64,000 nt of DNA from Panorpa germanica (taxonomy: Eukaryota; Arthropoda; Insecta; Mecoptera; Panorpidae): assembly GCA_963678705.1 (NCBI GenBank), contig OY783204.1:28964759-29028758 (forward strand), in the 5' to 3' direction. The notes beneath the pieces were generated by a model. That model ran no database searches. It was not told the DNA's origin and was given only the letters and a program-made list of their open reading frames with translations. The first letter of the stretch is position 1. Each line of letters opens with the position of its first letter. The translations under genes and the position numbers were made by a program. Positions 22,385 through 34,297 of the stretch are shown here, one piece after another.

Positions 22385-24460
22385 CTGTGGTGGAAAAGAC
22401 TTTTAAGTAATTAAATCTACGACGTACTTCACAGTAATTGTTTTTATTTGGCATATGTTATGCGAAAACACAAGCGCTTTACTTTAAGGGAAATAAGTTA
22501 CATTTTCCAAGAGGTATAAACACACAAAATAAAAAACACGAAAATCTTTTTATACATTAAAGACGACTTTTATAACATAAACAAAAACATGGAGCACTCG
22601 AATTACATCTCTCGAATCGCATTTCCTCAAATATACATGTTGTCGTCTTTTTATACAAATTTAATTTTAAATTCTTTAAGTAAAAGTATAAATATGAAAA
22701 CAATTTTATTTCTTCTTTAAGAACTTGTCCATTTTCTTTTTACTTTATTATTTATAAATTATTTTAAACAAACAAGTACTTTACTCTCTCGAGTTAAAAG
22801 GCTGGCAAAGCTCATTGAAGCTGTGTTACATGGTTGGCAACCCGTAATGCATACAGTCATACAATATGTAATACAGTGTATAGTATAGTATAGTAGATAT
22901 ATATGTATTTATTTTTATACTTTTATTCAAGCAGCTTTCAAAGTCAGTTAGCTGAAGGTATAAATAGCTTATGTCAACACCGTTTATGATTTATATATGG
23001 TGTTCTATAAAATTGAAGTGAAACTTCTTCTCCAACACACGTGTTATCATAATTATTCTATTAGAAAATTAATAACCGATGTATGCCCTTAATTTACCCC
23101 AAATGAGCAAGTAAATACATGCTAGGCGAAGTAGTTAAGTTCGTATGTTACATGTAAACAAACTTAATGTTGGAATAAACATTGAACAAGGAGTATAATT
23201 AGCATTCAAAGGCTCTTTGGCCACGGGTCAAGAGTTCGCAATGGGACTCGTTAGACACACATGCTGGAATTGATGTTCGTTCGGTTTCTACAGCAGTACT
23301 CTACTCGCTGTACTCTATGTAAAGTACTTTAAAGATCTTTGAATCTAAAGGTAATGTGAATGGTTTTGTGAGGCTTTTGTGGAACTTTCATGTTTATTTT
23401 ACTAAATTCATAGACGGAGAACTATCTACTTGTGATGAACTAGACAAGGCATGGAGGTAAAACCCGCTATACATAGTTACGTGTGTTTAACATAAAATAG
23501 TTTACCTATGGCATAACATTCTTTATGTATATATTATGTCTGATTATATTAAAAGAAATTATACTGTAACATATAATTTACGTAAAATACATAACTGATA
23601 AAGCAGCAAAAGATTTTGAGTGTATTTATTTAATGTTAAACTTTCGTAAATTTACGTAAAATTTTTTATTTATTTAAAGTAATATATATATGTTTGTGTA
23701 TATATTAAAATTAGCTACTTTTTTATGGAAATCAGAATAATTAAATAGATATATTTAAACTTAAATATCTCGAACTTAAAGAGTATGAGAAAGAAAAATT
23801 AAAACAACATTTTGTGTATAAATAATTTTTCTTTTTAACTAAGTCCATTACTTGATATTACAATCCTGAGAATGCATTGAAAACTAATTTTGTTTACACA
23901 AATCTAAATTTCTAAATAACGAAATTCTATACCTTTCAGTGAATACTAAATTTTTGTTAAGTGATTCTAAATAAATTATTGAATTATTCACGTAATTTTA
24001 CCAGGGAAAAAGTTAATAGAATTAACAATTTGAAAATACCGAGAAGAAAAATCAATTTTGATGAATCTTAAAGAGGTCTTCGAAACACCTATGTGCAATG
24101 TAAAGTAGTCGTAGCTATTTTATATTATTTACTAGAAGCTGCTCTCTGGTACTAAAGCTATGTCGTAAATCAAAAGCTATGTTTAACCTAATAAATGTAT
24201 TTATACTAATACGAATATACGCCATTAAAGATAAAAAGACGTTTTAAAATGCTGTAACGAATTAAAGAATTATAAAGCAAGATTTCTTCAAAGAAATTTT
24301 TATTCCAGAATAAAATCTTTAACTTAATTTAATCTATAATTATTATTGATTAAAAACATTTTTTAAATTTATTTTTAAATTATTATATATGAATGTTATT
24401 GTTAATGTAATTATATTTATATATGAATGTATCTATTGCAAGTGAGGAAATTATGAAAAT
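22385..24460. other. Very AT-rich intron-like stretch
   Basis: No exon seen. A 50-bp block at 23938-23988 (ACTAAATTTTTGTTAAGTGA) matches the 3' region of the LINE family found at 3.1 and 30.8 kb and is probably an old fragment. Confidence 0.45.
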
Positions 24461-24690
24461 TTAATAACTACCCACTGAAATAAAACGTAGCAATATTTAA
24501 TCAAAAAGTATTCTTAAAATTTTATAGTCCTTAAAGAAGTTTTATGATTATGTTAAAGTTAATTTAAAAAAAGTAAAAAATTTGGTTACAAAATATTGTA
24601 GATTAGGTAACATTGTTTACGAAACAGGTAACTTTTCTTTATATTAGATAAATCTTAAATACACGTACTTGTGTTTAGAGAAAATTTCTT
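24460..24690 (+). repeat. Element D copy 1
   Basis: Shares with 25980-26215 and 42940-43380 an ordered set of blocks: GnAATATTTAATC, a CCTTAAAGAAGTTTTATGATTATGTT-type block, and ATTAGATAAATC. The ends are not resolved here. It is part of the family whose 42.8 kb copy has GCGCACACTG inverted ends. Confidence 0.5.
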
Positions 24691-25979
24691 TTCACATTTA
24701 TAAATTTGCAAGCGTTTTATAATCAACAAATTTTCTATTTCAGATAAATAAAAATTAGAAAGAAAATGTGCGTTCAGAACTTAGTAGGAAATTCCAGAGA
24801 ATCTTGGAAAAGTGAAGTGAAAATATAATTTTAAAAAAGTCTTTGTAATTATGATACTAATGAACCTGCCGTAAAAATAATTAAGAACCAAAAATGTAAT
24901 TAATTTATAATTTATGATCTGATATTTTAATAATGTAAAATTAATTACAATTTTTCATGGAATGTATGACAAACCTAATTAGTTATATTTAAAAACTTTA
25001 ACTAATGAAAAATATGTGTGCAGTCATATACTAATTGATATTTTAAATAATTAAAATAATTTTTACAATAAAAATTTAAATCGCGAAAACTTCCGTAACA
25101 TATGCCGAATAAAAACAACTTCTACAAAAAATCTTTCATAAAAAAAACTAGTATTTAAAAGAAAATCACTCCAGTTTTAATAATTATTCAAAACGAATTT
25201 AAAACACAGTAATTTTCACAATCATTTTCAAAAATTTTCACAAAGTATTTTTAAAAAATTTGTATATAAAACACAATATGTTTATTCTTATGATTTAAAT
25301 ACCACTAACACATATTTAATAAGTACATTTATTACAACAATGAACACTTAGTTAATTGAACAATTGTTTATAATTAATAACAATTACATGAATATTATTA
25401 ATAGAAAATTTGAACACAAAAAAACTTTTTCTTTTTTTTTATTTTTGATAAACTTAAATACGATTTGTACGAAATTAAAAATGAAATATTTTCTATAATT
25501 ATTTTACCGTTCAATTTATTTACTAATTAACCTAATCGGAAAAGCACGCGTATTATTTTCAAGGACAGCAACAAACGCACCACCCTGTTCTTTCAACGTC
25601 CCAACGGTGAATGCCGTTACCCGATATATTCTGATATCACACAGAATACTTGCACCGAATGAAACAGACTATAAAAGTAATGCGTTAGAGAGAGAAAGAA
25701 AATAAAGCACGATGTATATGATTCTATTGGTTCTGAGCTTGCGCAAGAGCTTTTTAATAGTACCATCTTCTGTCTGTTGAATTTAAGTTATTATTATTTT
25801 AATTGATTATTAGTAATTATACTAAAATTAAATTAATGAAGATTTTACTACGGTGTTATTATTTGTTTAGTTTCTTTTGATATTTTTGGAACCATATAAT
25901 TAGCTACACAATTTTGATTGAAATAATTGATTTACTAATTTCATTCATATTTATTTTTATCGCAGACAACTTAAAAAAA
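24691..25979. other. Extremely AT-rich intron-like stretch
   Basis: Dominated by A/T runs. One richer patch at 25545-25640 (CAACAAACGCACCACCCTGT) has no clear splice borders or frame. Nothing else recognised. Confidence 0.4.
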
Positions 25980-26215
25980 ATTATGTTACCTTATACGAAA
26001 CCCAGTAATATTTAATCTAAAAGCTATTTTAAAAGCTTTTAATCATTAAAAGAAATTTTTAAGATGTTAAAATACACAAGGGGTGGTCTTTAGAAGTTTT
26101 ATGAGTACGCTAATACGTAAAACGACTACGTAAAATCGTTTACATAGCAGGTAACTTATGTTATATTATTTAAACCTTAAATACGCGTAACCGAGTCGTT
26201 TCCAGATCCGGTTTT
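25980..26215 (+). repeat. Element D copy 2
   Basis: Same block order as the copies at 24.5 and 42.9 kb (CAGTAATATTTAATCTAAAAG, CATTAAAAGAAATTTTTAAG, a GTAACTTATGTTATATTA-type block). Degenerate. Confidence 0.5.
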
Positions 26216-26374
26216 TTTGATTCACAAAGATTTTATGCAAATATAACGACATTGGCTTTTGTTTGACGTTTCAAATCAATACGTTCTTGTTAAGTATGTG
26301 TTTAATATAGATTTAAAAAATTATTTTCTAAAATTATCTTGTCAAAAACTTTGTTAATAACCCTCGCATAATAT

Positions 26375-26520
26375 TAGGGCGATCGCACACTAGACTTCCT
26401 TAAAAAAGTATTTTTCTTTGTCTTATAAAGCTGCGAAATTTTGTCTTAAGACGGAAATGCGCCCACTACAGTCAAGTCTGTCTGTAGATATTCTTTTGGT
26501 AAGTATCTTTTGAAGAAGAA
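26375..26520 (+). repeat. Fragment related to the GCGCACACTG-ended elements
   Basis: Begins TTAGGGCGATCGCACACTAG, close to the terminal TTAGGGCGGGCGCACACTG of the 42.8 kb element and to the arms at 55.87 kb. An inverted GCGCCCACTACAG occurs at about 26459. Likely a short deletion derivative. Confidence 0.45.
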
Positions 26521-26690
26521 GGTTTAATCAGATAGGGAAAAGGAACTATTAATATTGTATTATAAAACAGTCTTAGAAAAGATAGGTGTCTCTCTTTGTT
26601 TAATGTTATTATATGGTGTTGTCTGTCTCTTTCTCAGACAAAGATTATTTGTTTGTAATCGACTCTTCTTTTATATAATTTCACAAGCAA

Positions 26691-26786
26691 AGGTAAGCGT
26701 CCACAGGTCCGCACTACTCGTATTAAACGCATTGGTTTTATTGAATAAAACGTGGAAGAAGAGGAAAGCCGTACGCAGTGATAACT
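26691..26786 (+). repeat. Dispersed repeat G, copy 1
   Basis: About 95 bp aligned with 49766-49862, sharing GGTAAGCGTCCACA, AACGCATTG/AAGCGCATTG, TTTTATT and TGGAAGAnGAGGAAAGC-like blocks. The termini are unknown; the GTAAGCGTCCAC edge is probably one end of an element. Confidence 0.55.
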
Positions 26787-29700
26787 AAGAGTTTAAATGA
26801 GTTCTTGAACGAAACTTATTGCTATTATAATTAGCAAAATGAATCATGATAAAATGATTGCTTAAAAACTTCAATGCCTACTACTTGGTTGACACGACAC
26901 ATGCCTATGAACGCTATCTTTAAATACAGATCTCCTGTCCAGCCAGTGACTATATGCCAGTCATCGTACGAGGCTTGCTATTCCATGCCAAGGAAATATC
27001 AGTTACCAAAAAACCTATTATATTACCATGATGCTTGTTTGCTTGCTTGGAGACAACAATAGGGAATGAAGGCGTCACGACGGTCAGGGAATGTGAGGGA
27101 CGGTGAACAGGTGTGTGCGTATTGTCAGATAATCCAATTTGCATGTTTGCAAATGTAATTGTAAAACGGGATATTAATTTAAGTGAAAGTAGAAATGTAA
27201 TACCTAATAAAGAGTTTTTTTAACGAGCTGATAAAATTTTGTAACCCGAAACTTTCAGCTCGTGTAATTCTGATTGCAGACTACTTTTCAGTGCTACATT
27301 TTTTTAGTATCTAGATACATAAGGTTAGTTACAGTGAAGTGGGCCTAACAATGGAGGCATGAGTGACTTAAGATGATGTAATTTAAATGCAGTTATACTA
27401 ACCATTGCGCTTCCTAAGCTTTTCTACAAATTTATTTGGAAATTTAAAAGCTTTATTAGAAATTCAATTCTACTGATAATTTTAAAACAAAAATACTCAA
27501 TAAAGTAACAAAAAGAAATCCGTAAATTGTTCTAAATTTATTTATTATTAAAGAAAGTAAGTAAAACTAAGGGGTGGATTTAGACATTTGTATTTTACTC
27601 CAGAATTTCTGAAGTTATTGGGTCCTGACAAAGTGTCCCGATTGTCCACGTCAATTACTCCCGTTCCGACTAGACGTATCGCACCCCTGGGGGAAAACTG
27701 TGGAACTATATTGCTGAATGCAAGAGCAACCCTCTCTCCCTGACCCACCCTACACTTCTATTTCATTTTCTACTTTGAGTTTAGAGCTAGAGGAAGTCTG
27801 AAAACTGAATTGTACTGCACAGTCCACCGATAAATGATATCGTCATACCATGATTTTGTTTTCCATTGACTGCATGAAAATCTATGAGAGTTTTACTTTG
27901 TTTTAGAAAGAAAATTTAAAGGAAAGAAAATAAAAACTGTACCTGAGAGGAAAATTATCGTAAGTGATATTTTGCAAGTTGCAATAGAGACTAAATCAAA
28001 TTGTATTTCAATTTGTTCTTTTAATACTTCTGAGGTTTATTGAAAATAGTTTTCAATAAAGAAATCATTTCACATTTTAAGTACAACTGATAGAACTCAC
28101 AAGACAAAGTACCAGATTGGAGAGTTCAATTAAGATGAAAATATTAGTGTAGACTGCTATAGTGTTTCCATCTTTAATATGTAATAACTCTATTATTAAA
28201 TATTCTTTATTATTAGCTTGTACAACGTATACAAAGTTAATAAAATCTTGTTATAGTAACATGAACAATACATTCTTTAAGTTATTTGTAAGTAAACTAA
28301 TAAATTTAACTTTAATTCAAAAATTATTTCATGCATAGATCTTTTATTTTTATTAGAAGAAGCTACTCCTTTCTGGTGTTCTTATAGCTAACATATTTTT
28401 ATTAAAAATTAAATGTTTTGTTACTTTATACAAAATGGTACAGGCATATTACGCGACAACATTTGTTCTCTCATAAATTTGTTTCAAATTATTTTTTTAT
28501 TATTTTTTTGATGATTAAGAATCATCAACGAGTTAGTTTTAATTGACTTTATCATGAATCAGTTTAATTTAATTTGTGGAATAAACTAACCCTTAATTTC
28601 TCGGTTGCTATTTCTTTACTTTAGTTAACGTTGACCCATTTTCGATGCTGGATTTTTTCATCAATGGCGTTGTGTTTGTAAAGTAATAAATTATATGTTG
28701 TCATTTATGTATGTGAATCTTGCAGTTGTCAGTTAAACGAAATAATCAAATCCAGAGAAAGAACAATAAATTGTTCTGACGACCTTGTGGTAGGTACTAG
28801 ATAAATGTTATTTCTTTCCTTTAAACTGACCATATTTGCAAGTACTATGAGTACAGCAACAGACACTAGTTCTATCAAGGATCGAATATGGTTAATTAAC
28901 GAAAATTATAACCGACTTATTTTAATTAGTTGAGGTACAGTGATGTCCAATAAAAATAATAAGAATGTACTGAGAATTACGGTCCTAAGTGTGTTACATT
29001 AATGAAGAAAAACATAGCACTTATTCGTGTAATGTTTTGGCACCGTGTGATATTGCTAAATGATAGTTATTCTAACTATACGAGAATCCAGTCTGTAAAA
29101 AGTGCAATAATAATAGACCTTGGAGCACTTAGCGTTGTACAAGAGTCTAGACTTCACTGTACAAGACTACTGCACTATATAGTGTACAGGAGCTCCAGTA
29201 GAGTAGTTCAGGATTCAGCCGCCTGAAGTAGTTAGTTATACACTTTTAATTTATTCAACTTTTCAAGTTATTTCATATAACTTTAATAATGAATTTCATT
29301 TCTATTGAAAATATCAAGTAAAAGACCATTTGCTTAATAATTCTATTGTGCTTTCAATTGTAATACATATATTGTTTTATTTCTTTTAATATAAGTACCG
29401 CACCACGGCTACGAAGTCGGAAATAACTCAGACTTCGACAAAACTAAATACTAAAACATTTTAATTAGAAATTAAAGTTATAATATTGAAATAAATCTAA
29501 ATTTCTATTCTATTACAAGCACAAATACTAATCAAGGAAAGTATATAATTTATTCTATCATATTTTTCGAGGAAAACTGCAATGTATCTAACACCCTGTG
29601 TATTTGGTAACAAACAAAAATAATTTCAACGAAAATACACAGCACAGGTGACACAAATGATGGAAACCTGTGTCCAGCAAACCACGAAACCAAAACAAAC

Positions 29701-30190
29701 CGCACCGTCTAAAAGGTGTTCACATAGAGGTGAGTTCAACAAGGAGAGAAGGACAGAATTCGTAGTCCATATCTCTACTCGTATATCCTGTACCCCGTTC
29801 CCCGCCCGATCCCGTCATGAGTCCTGAGTGTCTGAAGGTTTCCTGAGGGTTTCCAACTTACTGTCCGTGAAATCACTTGTCTCGGTTTCGTGAGTTTCCA
29901 ACAAGGAAACAAATGTTCACATAATACAACAACACACCGCACAAAGTCCAATAGAGAGTGCTGTACTTTGTACATACTGTATCAAGGTGTTGTGGAAAAT
30001 GCAAAGTGCGAATATGGAGATGTTTCAATCAATAAATCTCTCAAATTAATTCATTTATTGATTATTGAATTGTAAAACAGATAAAGCATTTTAACTTTCA
30101 ATTTAGCATAGACTTAATTGTTTAAAATTAATTTATTTCTGTTAAGTTTAAGTAGGAAATGGAATTGAATTGTAATTGTCTCAATACTTT
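26787..30190. other. Intron-like stretch
   Basis: AT-rich. A protein-like minus-strand patch at 27560-27740 and a richer block at 29680-29980 were examined and not accepted as genes. No complete repeat element recognised. Confidence 0.4.
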
Positions 30191-30978
30191 GTGTATAATG
30201 CTTATAGAAACGAATAAGATAAAATTAAAATAAGATCTTTGTTTGTTATATCATTCCAATTTCGGAAAAGATATTACAGAAATAAATAAAATAGGGAAAA
30301 ACAGAATAATGGTTGAATGTAAAGATACTACATCACCTATTATGCTACTAAAATCAAATAGCAAAAAGACATCAGGTGTTGATATGTTTATACCAATGTT
30401 TTGGACTAGAAGAATCGGAATTGTCAAGTAGACATTGAATTTTCTGAGGCAGAATTAAAAGAAAACATATATAGTTATCCGTATAAAATCCACTCTATAA
30501 GTAGATTAAAAAAGTAGTGTGAAATTTGAAGAAGAAATTAAATATGAGGACTCTAGAAACATAATCATTTTCTTTAAAGATCAAAATCTACCTCCCACAA
30601 AATTATATCAACTGTAATCATTGTAAAACTCCAGCTCATCTGTACAAAATTAATATTAAATCCGACGATAGATGTCAATGTGGTGAAGAAGGAACTTTGG
30701 ATCAAGTTTAGATCGATCAAAATTCAATAGTGAAGTATTAGATGTGATTAAAACTTCTCCTGTTAATACTAAATTTTTGTTAAGTGATTGAATATTAATT
30801 TAAATATTTAGAAATTTGTAAAATAGGATTATAAATTGTAAAATATGTATAAAAAATGTTTGATGGTGGCTATGACGAATAAAAATAAGATAAAAACTAT
30901 CTTAACATAGATTTATATCTCTTATAACCCCTTTTAAGCATGAATCATCGCCGAACTCTCGTAATTTGATCTATACAT
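30191..30978 (+). mobile_element. MITE-A copy 2, split by a LINE
   Basis: The left piece 30191-30224 and right piece 30896-30978 match internal and right-end sequence of MITE-A (TATAGAAACGAATAAGATAA; CTTATAACCCCTTTTAAGCA; CGCCGAACTCTCGTAATTTG). The left terminal inverted repeat is missing. The interruption is a LINE insertion. Confidence 0.75.
30213..30895 (+). mobile_element. LINE copy with internal deletion, inserted in MITE-A
   Basis: LINE body 30225-30883, flanked by a perfect 12-bp target duplication AATAAGATAAAA (30213-30224 and 30884-30895). The first part (30243-30596) reads, over at least two frameshifts, like the C-terminal half of a LINE ORF1 protein (INKIGKNRIMVECKD, FIPMFWTRRIGIV, FSEAELKENI, IIIFFKDQNLPP). 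At about 30597 it jumps straight to the end of ORF2 (CKTPAHLYKINIKSDDRC) and the 3' end GGTGGCTATGACGAATAAAA. Almost all of ORF2 is deleted. It is dead as a gene. Confidence 0.8.
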
Positions 30979-32880
30979 ATAACCGTACGAGGAATAATAT
31001 TGCGCGGACGATACCTGCAGATGTGAAGATCAAATAGCAGAAGAAGATTACATAATATTAGGTAGCAGTAGTAAAGAAAGGTGCAGAAAAAACAGTGTTA
31101 TGCCAAGATAATAGGAGGTCGCCAGTTATAGGACTCAGCATCGGAAATAGGACGACGGTAAATATATTAATTAATAAAAAAACTATATTTCATGCAGTTA
31201 TAATAAATACAAACTGTCTACTGCGACGAGTCCCCCTTTGGCCGCTATTAAACATATTGAATCAATCCCCAGCGTTTAATTTATTTCATTCATTATATTA
31301 AATCGTCTATTCCCGTAAACCGTGAATATCAAACTATTTCATAACTTTCACGTTATAAAGTAAAGTCCACGAGTTTCCTCATGAGACACAGTTTGAGAAT
31401 CTGTTGTCATCAACAGTGGATCTATCGTTATTTCGTTTCATTAGATATTTGGCGACGAATTCTACTCTCACATATGTTCCACACGTTGAATCAATTACAC
31501 CATCCCGATTTCAAGAGGCGTTCAATTGTTTCATTTGAGATTGATTCACATAAACCGTCCTCTCGTTCTCCCACCCCACAGCTACCTCTTGATATTGTCT
31601 AGTCCCCAAGAGATATTGATTTCAATTTGTAGTTGGAATAACTAATCGACTTGGACTACCTACGTGTATTTCTAGAGAAGCGTTTAAGGTTGTGGAACAG
31701 AGATGGCACCTCTACTATACTCAAGACAAAATGATTCTAATTATATTATTATTTATTTATTTTTGTATTTAGATTTTAATGTTACAAATTAATAATTTAG
31801 TTTTCTTTGTATTAAAAATGAAATAATATTTGATGGAAATAGAGCCAAGTTACCCTTACTGTTTGAATTATTTATTAAGTTTAAGTGGAAAAGAATAAAT
31901 AGCGTGACTTTCTACGTGCTTTTCAAGGAAAATACTTAATTGTTCTTCCTGCAAAACGTGAAAATATTCTCACCAAAATTTTTAACGGAAAATGCTAAAT
32001 GAAAATGTCACAATTGACAGCCTAATTAATTATAAAATAAATAAATAAAATATGGAAATAAAAATAGATACTTAAAGTGATACATTTTTGATTACATTTT
32101 CGAAGTGACCGCACTTGACCCGAAATAGATGAGGCCACGATCAGTCGTTGCCAAGACATGCCTACAAGACTTTCTAGACAGTATCCTAATAGTCCAAGAT
32201 CCCAGAGCTGGCAGACATCACTTATTTTCTGATGAACAAAATGTGTAAGATTGATTTGTGTTAGTATTTACAATGATCGTATGCCTATCTGCTAGATTGA
32301 CCAGGCGGCCATTTTCCAGGTATGAGATAATTAAGGTTTATATCTCACTCACTCTCATGCGCACGGATAATGCCCTCTTCCTCCTACTCATATCGAAATT
32401 AGAATTGAGTCTAGGAGATGTTTGGCCCCTTGAATCGGTCTATCCTCTTGTAAAACGTTTTAAAACAGTTGTCTCGCTAACATATATAAAAATGGACCGT
32501 CAGACTATAAGTGAGTTTAAGTAATTTTTTTGTCACCTTTAAAGCGTCTGCAAGGTAATACAAAGTATTACAAGACAACTATTTGATACCACCACACCGA
32601 TACTAGATTTTAACTCAGTGATACCATCATCAAGCATGACACAAATGAAGTCATTTTAAAGATACTGATTCAATGATAATCCCGTTGCATTTCATAACGG
32701 TACCCCTGCATTTTAACGTAAAGGACGAAGGACGAAAAGACAACCTGTATGTTTTATAGCTACCCCATAATTTCCCATAGTTCAATATTTATAGTAAACA
32801 TAAAATTTAGATTTCAATTACCTACATAGTTTCCTGAATAACATTTTAATGGAACGTCGTGTGTCGCGTTGTGAGAAAAC
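30979..32880. other. Intron-like stretch
   Basis: AT-rich with moderately richer patches (31090-31250, 32100-32230). No exon with both splice borders and no repeat-family match. Confidence 0.4.
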
Positions 32881-32889
32881 ATCGTTAAC

Positions 32890-33255
32890 AATCTAGCTAC
32901 GTTCGTAGCATGTGTCTACAACATCTACATCTAGTCCTATAGCTCGTAGCACCGTCGCACCGTAGCGAACGTAGCTACTGCAGTATCGTAGACTCTAGTC
33001 TGTCTATAAAAACGTAAATGTAATGTATCACTTGTAGAAAGAAATGCATTCTGTATGCAGATTGCAAATGCTCGTTGAGTGATATAGAATACTAGCACAA
33101 TAAATTTGATCATTCGTTGAGATTACATATCGAATGTCTGTATGTCAGTCCACGGTCTGAATAGCGTAGCAAAGCACAGCGCCACGACGCGCTACGTCGA
33201 AACTATTCAGGCTCAATGTACGATGCGATAGGTGTTGAAATAATTCAGACCACTC
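32890..33255. repeat. Cluster of short inverted repeats rich in GTAGCGAACGTAG-like motifs
   Basis: CTAGCTACGTTCGTAGC (about 32893) pairs with CCGTAGCGAACGTAGCTA (about 32963). GGTCTGAATAGCGTAGC (about 33153) pairs with GCTACGTCGAAACTATTCAG (about 33192) and again with ATTCAGACC (about 33245). The block is much richer in CG than its surroundings. Consistent with fold-back or MITE remnants. Confidence 0.6.
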
Positions 33256-33440
33256 TAATGTTGTATGTATGCAACGTACACTATAATGGCGCTGCCTTAA
33301 CCACTTGGGAGTTCTTTGATTCTACAGTGTTTTCAATTGAAATTTTATTTATTTTAATTAAAGTGAACTTATTCCGTATATCAGATAATTGTTTAATACT
33401 AAATAAACACTCTTACATATGCTAAAGGTATATAAATGGT

Positions 33441-33850
33441 ATGACAGTGACTACAACTGTTGTTAGTGAGAGATCGAACTTGTATGCGAGTGAGATAAAG
33501 CACGAGAAAGGCACACGAGTAGGCTGATTGTAAACTAAACGCAGTTTTCAACTAAAACTAGCACGAGCCATGTCGAGCCGTATATCGTGACTCTATAGAA
33601 TTTTTAACAATAGCAAAACAGGGGATTCTGTTGTGTTATATTTAATTGTATGTATGTATTTAAATACTTATCAATAGTATTCGTAAACATCTATGTTGAT
33701 GAAACTAACAATCCCCTGCGACCGAGAAATCTAGTCGCTGAATATATGCTCAAAACCAGTTTAAAATCAGTTTAGTTACGTTCGTGCCGTGTGTTTTATT
33801 TCACTCATAAACACGTTCGTTCTATTACTAACAACACAGTTGTAATGACA
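33441..33850. mobile_element. Fold-back element with two nested inverted-repeat pairs
   Basis: Outer arms 33441-33520 and 33781-33850 are imperfect inverted repeats about 70-80 bp long: ACAACTGTTGTTAGTGAGAG against TTACTAACAACACAGTTGT, plus GCGAGTGAGATAAAGC against TTTATTTCACTCATAAAC. An inner pair, CAGGGGATT (33619) and AATCCCCTG (33709), lies between. No protein coding seen. Confidence 0.65.
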
Positions 33851-33912
33851 TTCGGTTAGGGCAGATTCGGGGCTAGGGTTTGCAACCAATCGCCTCGTCT
33901 GCAGACGCCCTT
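33781..33912 (+). repeat. Direct repeat H, copy 1
   Basis: Extends the right arm of the fold-back outward (AGGGTTTGCAACCAATCGCC). About 115 bp of it recurs at 36005-36122. Confidence 0.65.
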
Positions 33913-34089
33913 ACTCTTCAATAGGGAAGATTACCGTAATTAACCAAGGTTTATCAAAAGACTATAGTGCCAAATGATGTAAAACCAGTTTAACTCGTAC
34001 AGTTAAATTTGTTAAGTTTTTTAATTTTGATTTAAAATGTAATGATACTTGATAATTGATTTAAATGTATCGTGATTTGGACTATAGTA

Positions 34090-34297
34090 TGTTAACTATA
34101 AGCCACGACTTATACTTAAAATAGGTTATAAGAGCGGTATAAATCTATAATACGATAATGAATTTTATTTTATTCGTCCCTATATACATTATAGAAAAAT
34201 AAGTGAGTCAGTGCTTTTAAGTTATATCGACAGTTTATACCACACAACTTGTTTTAAGTGTGAGTCGCCGCCGAACTCTCGTAATTTGAACTATAAG
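34090..34297 (-). mobile_element. MITE-A copy 3 (inverted)
   Basis: Reverse orientation relative to copy 1, ending GTCGCCGCCGAACTCTCGTA. The left inverted repeat has a deletion. A stray TCGTGATTTGGACTATAG just outside (34065-34083) is another piece of a MITE-A end. Confidence 0.75.
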
